Virus record (IMG/VR): IMGVR_UViG_3300027659_000160
Coordinates: 1 to 28,554 of that record
Source of the DNA: a virus
Reading direction: 5' to 3' (one strand)
DNA: 28,554 bases
The translations under genes were made by a program, and so were the position numbers. Numbering within the stretch: the first letter of the stretch is position 1; each line of letters begins with the position of its first letter. This document shows positions 23,769 to 28,554 of this stretch, one piece after another. Below the pieces are notes generated by a model. That model ran no database searches, was not told the DNA's origin, and saw nothing but the letters and a program-made list of their open reading frames with translations.

Positions 23769-24290
23769 ATGCCAGCACAGTACCCCACGTCGGTTAGAAC
23801 GTTTACTAACAAAGTAGACTTAGTAGACACTATCTTTGCTGACCACGTTAACATTTTACAAGACGAAGTACGAGCTATTGAGTTAACTGTTGGTAACACT
23901 GCGCTTACTTCTGCATATACGGGTACGTTTGTTCAAACAACAACTTGGACTTCGGTAGGAGCTCGTTTAGCTAATATTGAAACTGGGCTAGTAAACGGAG
24001 TTGTTGGATCTCCATACTTTAATAAAGCTGGCGACGTTATTTCTCCTGCAGAAGGAGTCGTGGCCATATCTGCTAAAACAGCAGCTGGAACAGCTAACTT
24101 AATTGAAACTAGAAATATTGCTAACGTCTTACAGTTCAACATTAACTTTGCGGGGTTACCAAAAGTAGGTAATGCTAACGTTTTGTATGTAGGAAGTTCT
24201 GACTACAATACTCTAAATACAACCGCAAATACAGCAAATACGACCGCTCAAGGAAACCCATTCAACCCATTCTTACTTGCAGGAATGTAA
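23769..24290 (+). CDS. Small baseplate/fibre attachment protein (173 aa)
   Basis: An ATG at 23769 with TAGGTA upstream begins a 173-residue protein. The N-terminal part (SVRTFTNKVDLVDTIFADHV, then NILQDEVRAIELTVG) is a heptad-like helix seen at the base of phage fibre or baseplate-attached proteins. The remainder has short Asn/Thr/Ala-rich segments (NTTANTANTTAQGNPFN at the end). It sits between gp6-like and gpI-like genes and may link baseplate and fibre. No enzymatic motif is seen. The 53-base gap before it holds only the tiny open frame MTFLLTC, which I do not call. Confidence 0.55.
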   Translation: MPAQYPTSVRTFTNKVDLVDTIFADHVNILQDEVRAIELTVGNTALTSAYTGTFVQTTTWTSVGARLANIETGLVNGVVGSPYFNKAGDVISPAEGVVAISAKTAAGTANLIETRNIANVLQFNINFAGLPKVGNANVLYVGSSDYNTLNTTANTANTTAQGNPFNPFLLAGM

Positions 24291-24311
24291 CCAACTACAG
24301 GGGCAATACTC

Positions 24312-27300
24312 ATGGCAAAATATAGTTTTGGTACGTATGGCATACCAAAGTACGGAGAAGTAGACGGCAACCGCCTGTACTACTCCTCTGGCATTTTTGG
24401 GTGGTCTTACGACTATCAAACTGTGTCTTTGACCTGGAAATCTATTCTTAGCGACCCAATTGACATTCCGTATGTACCAATAGCTTGGAGACTAGTAAGA
24501 AGTTATGTTGGAGTTCCAGATAGTCCCTATGTAGGTGACGTATTGGATTACGGAGATCTGCCTTCTGGATTTAGACTTACTTATGTTGACGACGACTCAA
24601 ATCTTTTAGAAAATCATGAAGTAACTTATACTATCTGGGTATTTACCGCATCTATCGATGGCTCTGGGGTTATTAACGGATACACAAACAGTAAGTGGAT
24701 AAACTGTGGAAGCACAACTGTAAACACTATTGCGCAAACCTCAACCGCAGATTCTTTTAAACGATGGTTGCCAGCAGCGTGGCTAAATGAAATGTCTGGA
24801 ATTGGAGATGCTGTAGGAGAAGCCGAAGATACCGAATTAAGTAGGATTATTGATGCGTACAGTTTTGAATATGACAAAATTAATGTGCAAGCTTCGCTTC
24901 TTCAAGACTACGCTGACGCTAAAAACATACCTTCAATCTTATTAAAAAATAAAATAACAGACCTAGGATTTTTATACGAACCCTCTTTAGGAGATACGTA
25001 TCATCGCTCTATATATAAAACTGGTAACTTTATTAACTCTGTAAAAGGTACTAGCGCAGCTATTTCAGTATACGCTACCGCTCTTACTCACTGGGGCGCT
25101 CCAGTAACTATCGGTAAAAATTTAATGCTTGACTATAATGATTCTTCATTTGAAGAGTCTACGGGACGTTGGACAAACGTAATTGCGCCTTTTGCTGGAA
25201 GTTACACCTCAGGCACTGCCCATACAGGATGGACCTTAACCCAACAAAAATATTCTACTTCTTTAGCTGATTTAGGAGTAACTATCTCTCCACCTTCACC
25301 CGGAATTTATAGCCCAACTGCAATACCTAAATTTTCTGGATTCTTAAAGCTAACAAGAGGATCCACAGGAACTAACAATGCGCAAACTATAGCGTTGTGT
25401 GGCTGGAATACGGCGCTTGATTCAAAGTTATTCGGAATTCCTATTAAACCAACAAAACAATATGTTTTTAGCGGCTCAGTAAGATCAAAAGACGCAAGAA
25501 CAGCAGTAACAGCTACATACCCAAATTTAACGGGATATATCGTATTCTTTGATAAAACAGGAACTAGAATCAGTGTAACGAGTGCAACAACCCTAGTTAC
25601 TGAAATTACTAATGTTTGGGCTCCTTTTTCTTTTACCGCTACCTCAGTCCCAGCAACAGCTACGTACGCAGGAATAGAGATGTTGCTACAAGGAGTACCA
25701 GCTAGTACAGATCTTCTTTTTGATATGTTTCAATTTTCTGAAATAACTAACGACTATGTTTATGAAGATGCACGACTTATTAAAGTAAACCTTGAAACAG
25801 AGGTAAAAAATCTTATTCTTAATCCAAGTTTTAGTTCTGGCACTAGTTGGTGGCAGGGGTACAACGCAGAAGTTGTTCAAGACTTTAATGCCCCATCTAC
25901 CGCACAAGTATTTGGAACCACAGTTGCTAAAGTAACAGCACTAACTACAAACAATTGCGCCTTACTTTCTGACTGGCAAATTGTTGAGCCGGGTACTCCG
26001 CACACGGTTGGGTTTTATGTAAGTGGGCCTGTTGGAAGAACGGCAAAAGTCCGCATGGAATACTCTTCTCCACAATCATACGAAGATCAAATTAAAATAC
26101 TTTCAGATGTAGATGGAAAATACTACTCTCCAACCCCCTACTATGTAGATAGCACTTCCCTTGTTCTTTCAGCAACTGCGCAAAGGAAAACCGCTTATGC
26201 GGTTTCTCCAGTACTTGGCGAAGATTACAGCAAACCTCTCGTAAAAACTTCTGTTTATTTTCCAGATGCTGTTGCAGGAGATGTTTTCTATGTAAGTTCT
26301 GTGATGCTAGTTGCTTCCCCTACAATTGCAGATTATTTTCAAGGAGACGGCGGAGTAATACCTGCCAACCCAAATACAGGTACTTTTTATACTTTAACTG
26401 ACTGCACTTGGGATACTAGAAGCCAACTTAATATGGTTACTAACTCTGCGTTTGCTGATACCAGCAAATGGACCGCAGCTGCCGGGACTACCTTTACAGT
26501 AAGCACTTCTAGTCCTTTATTTGGAACTAAACGAGGAAACGTATCTGCTACCGGCGGTGGAGAGATCTCTACCGTTGTTTACTACCCAACTGGGGCTTGC
26601 GTAGGTGGCGAAGACGTTGTTATTTCTGCATACATTAAGAATGTTGCGGGAACGTACTCAATAAGTACTAATGGACAAGCAATAGGTGCGTTTAAAGTTT
26701 CTTCTGCTAACGCTTCTTCTTGGACAAGAATTCACGTTAATCGTATTGCAGAAGTAGGGGAAACTAACTTTACAATCACAATTTCATTAACTGATGCAGG
26801 ATCTGGAACCAAGGTGTTCCATATTGACGGGGTACAAGCTGAATTTGGAAGAGTTGCAACTCCATTTGTAGACCCAGCAAACGGGTTAACTACAACCTCA
26901 GCAAACTTAGCACAATCAGGAGAAACAATTTCATACCGCTACTCTTCTATGGTTAACGCAGGGTATAGTTTTTACGGCACTAGATACGCAGAGAAGTATC
27001 AAAGATTAGAGTCTTCTTTAAGTTTAGTTACTCCTTTAGGGTCAAGCTATGCGCTGCAAACAAAACCATCTGATGTAGGTTTAGAAGAAATTTTAGACAC
27101 CCTAGTTACATCGCCTTCTTTTGAAAATAATCTAAAGGGGTGGAATGGCGTATCTGCAACCATAAAGCGAACCCTGTCAAGAGGAACCCTATTTGATGAG
27201 TTTCTTACTCAAGGGGCTGCTTTTTGTAAAGTAGCGTCCACAGCTGCAACTAGTTTTGGAATTATTACTGATTTAATAGACATTGAGCCAATAACCGGAT

Positions 27301-27800
27301 ACTACGCGTCGATAGCTGTAAAACCAGAAAACGAAGACGCGTATGGAACTTACACGTTAAAAATAAAGTGGTATGCAGAAGGCGGCGGATTCTTAAGAGA
27401 AAAAACTTCTTCTATGGTCATAAATAGACATGATCGTTGGGCATACTTAGATATCGTAGCTCCAGGAAACAAAACAGTGGGTATTTCAAAAGTAGCCATA
27501 GCTAGCAGCGTAGTAACTGTAACTACTAGGTCGACCCATAAATTCTCTGTTGGGGAAGAAGTAACAATCAGCATTAACGAGTTCCCTAACCTTGCTGGAA
27601 ATGCAACTATTAGCGCAGTAACCGATAACACGTTTTCTTATACATTCTCAGCGTCTAACGTTTCAACAACAGACGTTGTGGGATCTGCAAGGTTTAATAA
27701 CGTAGGCGTATCGTTTGCAAAGCTAGAAGTTGTTTGTACCCCGACTTCTCTAGGCATTGGGCGCACCTTCCACCTTGACAAGGCAATTTTTAGAGAGTAG
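24312..27800 (+). CDS. Large gpI-like tail fibre protein with repeated jelly-roll modules
   Basis: The 1162-residue protein has an N-terminal tail-protein-I-like region (about 150-260: FKRWLPAAWLNEMSG, then EDTELSRIIDAYSFEYDKIN, DLGFLYEPSLG) that attaches to the baseplate. Four similar modules follow, each opening with a motif of the NLxxNxSFE...W type: near 268 (NLMLDYNDSSFEESTGRW), 498 (NLILNPSFSSGTSWW), 706 (NMVTNSAFADTSKW) and 930 (TLVTSPSFENNLKGW). This pattern resembles CBM_4_9-type or phage jelly-roll sugar-binding domains. The C-terminus ends in a short beta domain. It is the likely receptor-binding fibre for a surface glycan. Confidence 0.78.
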   Translation: MAKYSFGTYGIPKYGEVDGNRLYYSSGIFGWSYDYQTVSLTWKSILSDPIDIPYVPIAWRLVRSYVGVPDSPYVGDVLDYGDLPSGFRLTYVDDDSNLLENHEVTYTIWVFTASIDGSGVINGYTNSKWINCGSTTVNTIAQTSTADSFKRWLPAAWLNEMSGIGDAVGEAEDTELSRIIDAYSFEYDKINVQASLLQDYADAKNIPSILLKNKITDLGFLYEPSLGDTYHRSIYKTGNFINSVKGTSAAISVYATALTHWGAPVTIGKNLMLDYNDSSFEESTGRWTNVIAPFAGSYTSGTAHTGWTLTQQKYSTSLADLGVTISPPSPGIYSPTAIPKFSGFLKLTRGSTGTNNAQTIALCGWNTALDSKLFGIPIKPTKQYVFSGSVRSKDARTAVTATYPNLTGYIVFFDKTGTRISVTSATTLVTEITNVWAPFSFTATSVPATATYAGIEMLLQGVPASTDLLFDMFQFSEITNDYVYEDARLIKVNLETEVKNLILNPSFSSGTSWWQGYNAEVVQDFNAPSTAQVFGTTVAKVTALTTNNCALLSDWQIVEPGTPHTVGFYVSGPVGRTAKVRMEYSSPQSYEDQIKILSDVDGKYYSPTPYYVDSTSLVLSATAQRKTAYAVSPVLGEDYSKPLVKTSVYFPDAVAGDVFYVSSVMLVASPTIADYFQGDGGVIPANPNTGTFYTLTDCTWDTRSQLNMVTNSAFADTSKWTAAAGTTFTVSTSSPLFGTKRGNVSATGGGEISTVVYYPTGACVGGEDVVISAYIKNVAGTYSISTNGQAIGAFKVSSANASSWTRIHVNRIAEVGETNFTITISLTDAGSGTKVFHIDGVQAEFGRVATPFVDPANGLTTTSANLAQSGETISYRYSSMVNAGYSFYGTRYAEKYQRLESSLSLVTPLGSSYALQTKPSDVGLEEILDTLVTSPSFENNLKGWNGVSATIKRTLSRGTLFDEFLTQGAAFCKVASTAATSFGIITDLIDIEPITGYYASIAVKPENEDAYGTYTLKIKWYAEGGGFLREKTSSMVINRHDRWAYLDIVAPGNKTVGISKVAIASSVVTVTTRSTHKFSVGEEVTISINEFPNLAGNATISAVTDNTFSYTFSASNVSTTDVVGSARFNNVGVSFAKLEVVCTPTSLGIGRTFHLDKAIFRE

Positions 27801-27810
27801 GTTTCTGCCT

Positions 27811-28086
27811 ATGACTGAACTACTGGTAGCAGCTTGGGCAGTAGCCTGTGTGTTAACAGCTATAGAGGAACTATTAATATCCCTAGGAAAATGGAGGGGC
27901 CTACTTGCTCTCTCTATGAGCACAGTAGCCTGTCTAGTCCTTAGACCTTTAGGTTGGGATCAAATCTTTTATGTACTCTCTGCGTCGTTCATTGGACTTA
28001 TATCCTCAGTGGTTGTAGAAAACCTTATAACCGGAACACCAGAACGCGTTGCTCGCGGGTTGCCAAAGAAGGTACCTCCGCTATAG
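27811..28086 (+). CDS. Small membrane protein, possible holin (91 aa)
   Basis: The ATG at 27811 is chosen because upstream in-frame starts lie inside the fibre gene. Three hydrophobic segments are visible: about 4-22 (LLVAAWAVACVLTA), 30-45 (LLALSMSTVACLVL) and 52-70 (FYVLSASFIGLISSVV), followed by a basic C-terminal tail (RVARGLPKKVPPL). This size and layout fit a class of holins, and position after the tail genes is typical for lysis genes, but no endolysin is in the window and other membrane roles are possible. Confidence 0.6.
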   Translation: MTELLVAAWAVACVLTAIEELLISLGKWRGLLALSMSTVACLVLRPLGWDQIFYVLSASFIGLISSVVVENLITGTPERVARGLPKKVPPL

Positions 28087-28092
28087 AGTGTG

Positions 28093-28109
28093 TCCTCCAA
28101 GAAGGAGGA
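28093..28109 (+). promoter_or_regulatory. Hairpin that sequesters the ribosome binding site
   Basis: TCCTCC (28093-28098) and GGAGGA (28104-28109) form a perfect 6-bp stem with a 5-base loop AAGAA. The right arm is the Shine-Dalgarno sequence of the ATG at 28114. In the folded state ribosome binding would be hindered, suggesting translational control by upstream translation or by an RNA or protein factor. Confidence 0.6.
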
Positions 28110-28113
28110 GATT

Positions 28114-28554
28114 ATGAAGTCACCATATTCAGACCCAAACCTGTCACTTCGTGCTAGGGGTCTATATGCATATTATGTTGAAGTAGGGCGTGTTCTATCG
28201 TCTGAAGAAATGTCAGCATCGGTACCTGAGGGTAGAGATGCCATTAGGAATGCTATGAACGAACTTAAGTTCTATAAGTATATAAAAGCCGTAAGGTATC
28301 AAGATAGCTCTGGACAATGGCGGACACTGCTTAAATTTACCGACGACGTAATTTCAGGCATTCTATACATTGACAGTGGTACAGTTACTAATACTAATAC
28401 TAATGATATATCTACTAGTACAAATATAGATACAGTTACTAACGTAACTGTATCTATAGGGGCTGCGCCCCAAAAAGAAAAAGGAGGATTGATGATGGCA
28501 TGGCCTGAATTAGGAGATAGCCCAACCCCCGATAAACCAAAGCGCAAGTTTGTG
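28114..28554 (+). CDS. Winged-helix DNA-binding protein, replication-initiator-like (C-terminus beyond window)
   Basis: The frame is open from ATG 28114 to the window end (147 codons, no stop). Residues 10-75 (NLSLRARGLYAYYVEVGRVL; SSEEMSAS; EGRDAIRNAMNELKFYKYIK) match the helix-turn-helix/winged-helix pattern of phage replisome organiser or replication initiator N-terminal domains. A Thr/Asn-rich stretch of about 25 residues and a KEKGG linker follow. Within the gene lie inverted and direct repeats (28380-28471) that could be an origin, as in lambda O. The first 75 residues look reliable; the role is inferred. The C-terminal domain is not in the window. Confidence 0.65.
   Translation, partial: MKSPYSDPNLSLRARGLYAYYVEVGRVLSSEEMSASVPEGRDAIRNAMNELKFYKYIKAVRYQDSSGQWRTLLKFTDDVISGILYIDSGTVTNTNTNDISTSTNIDTVTNVTVSIGAAPQKEKGGLMMAWPELGDSPTPDKPKRKFV
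28380..28442 (+). repeat. Iteron-like direct repeats in the initiator-like gene
   Basis: TACAGTTACTAA occurs exactly at 28380-28391 and 28431-28442. Between them ACTAAT is repeated three times in tandem (28387-28404). The second copy also forms the left arm of the long inverted repeat that follows. All lie in coding sequence for a Thr/Asn-rich linker. Confidence 0.6.
28425..28458 (+). repeat. 15-bp perfect inverted repeat
   Basis: TATAGATACAGTTAC (28425-28439) and GTAACTGTATCTATA (28444-28458) are exact inverted copies with a TAAC loop. A GC-rich hairpin, GGGGC-TGC-GCCCC (28459-28471), follows at once. Both lie inside the coding frame without disrupting it. Confidence 0.75.

Overview
The window is a piece of the genome of a tailed bacteriophage with a contractile tail (myovirus type). 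It carries almost the whole tail module: sheath, tube, tail assembly chaperone, tape measure, tube-initiator/LysM protein, hub, spike, gp25-like wedge, gp6/baseplate-J-like wedge and gpI-like fibre. No ribosomal, tRNA or housekeeping genes are visible. Genes are packed tightly, mostly with ATGA or TAATG stop/start overlaps, and no stretch over 300 bases lacks a gene. The sequence is moderately AT-rich. The gene order from tape measure onward follows the PBSX/Mu-like contractile layout (tape measure, LysM protein, gp27-like hub, spike, gp25, gpJ, gpI) rather than strict T4 order. Several small proteins are of types known from aquatic phages. The host cannot be fixed from the sequence. A PASTA domain in one fibre, peptidoglycan hydrolases in the tape measure and a winged-helix replication-type protein would fit a Gram-positive host such as a low-GC freshwater actinobacterium, but this is inference.

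Layout. 1-1565 (minus strand): a flavin-dependent tryptophan-halogenase-family enzyme, cut by the left window edge, and a 55-residue protein upstream of it. 1566-1616: a short divergent intergenic region with a promoter-like sequence. 1617-8950 (plus strand): adhesion and decoration genes. These are two collagen-like (Gly-Pro-Thr) proteins, a family 2 glycosyltransferase with TPR-like repeats, several small fibre-type proteins, a 607-residue cysteine-rich PASTA fibre, a zinc-ribbon protein and a 2OG-Fe(II)-oxygenase-like protein. 8975-10298: a virion-type protein, then five tiny lysine-rich genes ending at a strong terminator (10314-10335). 10415-11480: a small hydrophobic protein and two neck/tail-completion candidates. 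11523-24290: the contractile tail and baseplate. 24312-27800: a very large gpI-like fibre with four repeated jelly-roll-type modules. 27811-28086: a small membrane protein, possibly a holin. 28114 to the end: a winged-helix, replication-initiator-like gene, cut by the right edge and containing striking inverted and direct repeats.

How the parts work together. The 11.5-28 kb genes build the contractile injection machine: the chaperone and tape measure set tube length, the tube and sheath assemble around them, the hub and spike puncture the envelope, the tape measure carries two muralytic domains, and the wedge proteins attach the fibres. The 1.6-9 kb block supplies host-contact proteins plus enzymes that could modify them. 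The most interesting ideas are a phage halogenase, a possible post-translational modification cassette (glycosyltransferase plus oxygenase) beside Gly-Pro-Thr collagen-like fibres, a possible frameshifted tail chaperone, a hub split over two genes, a cassette of tiny basic genes, and an origin-like repeat cluster inside the last gene.
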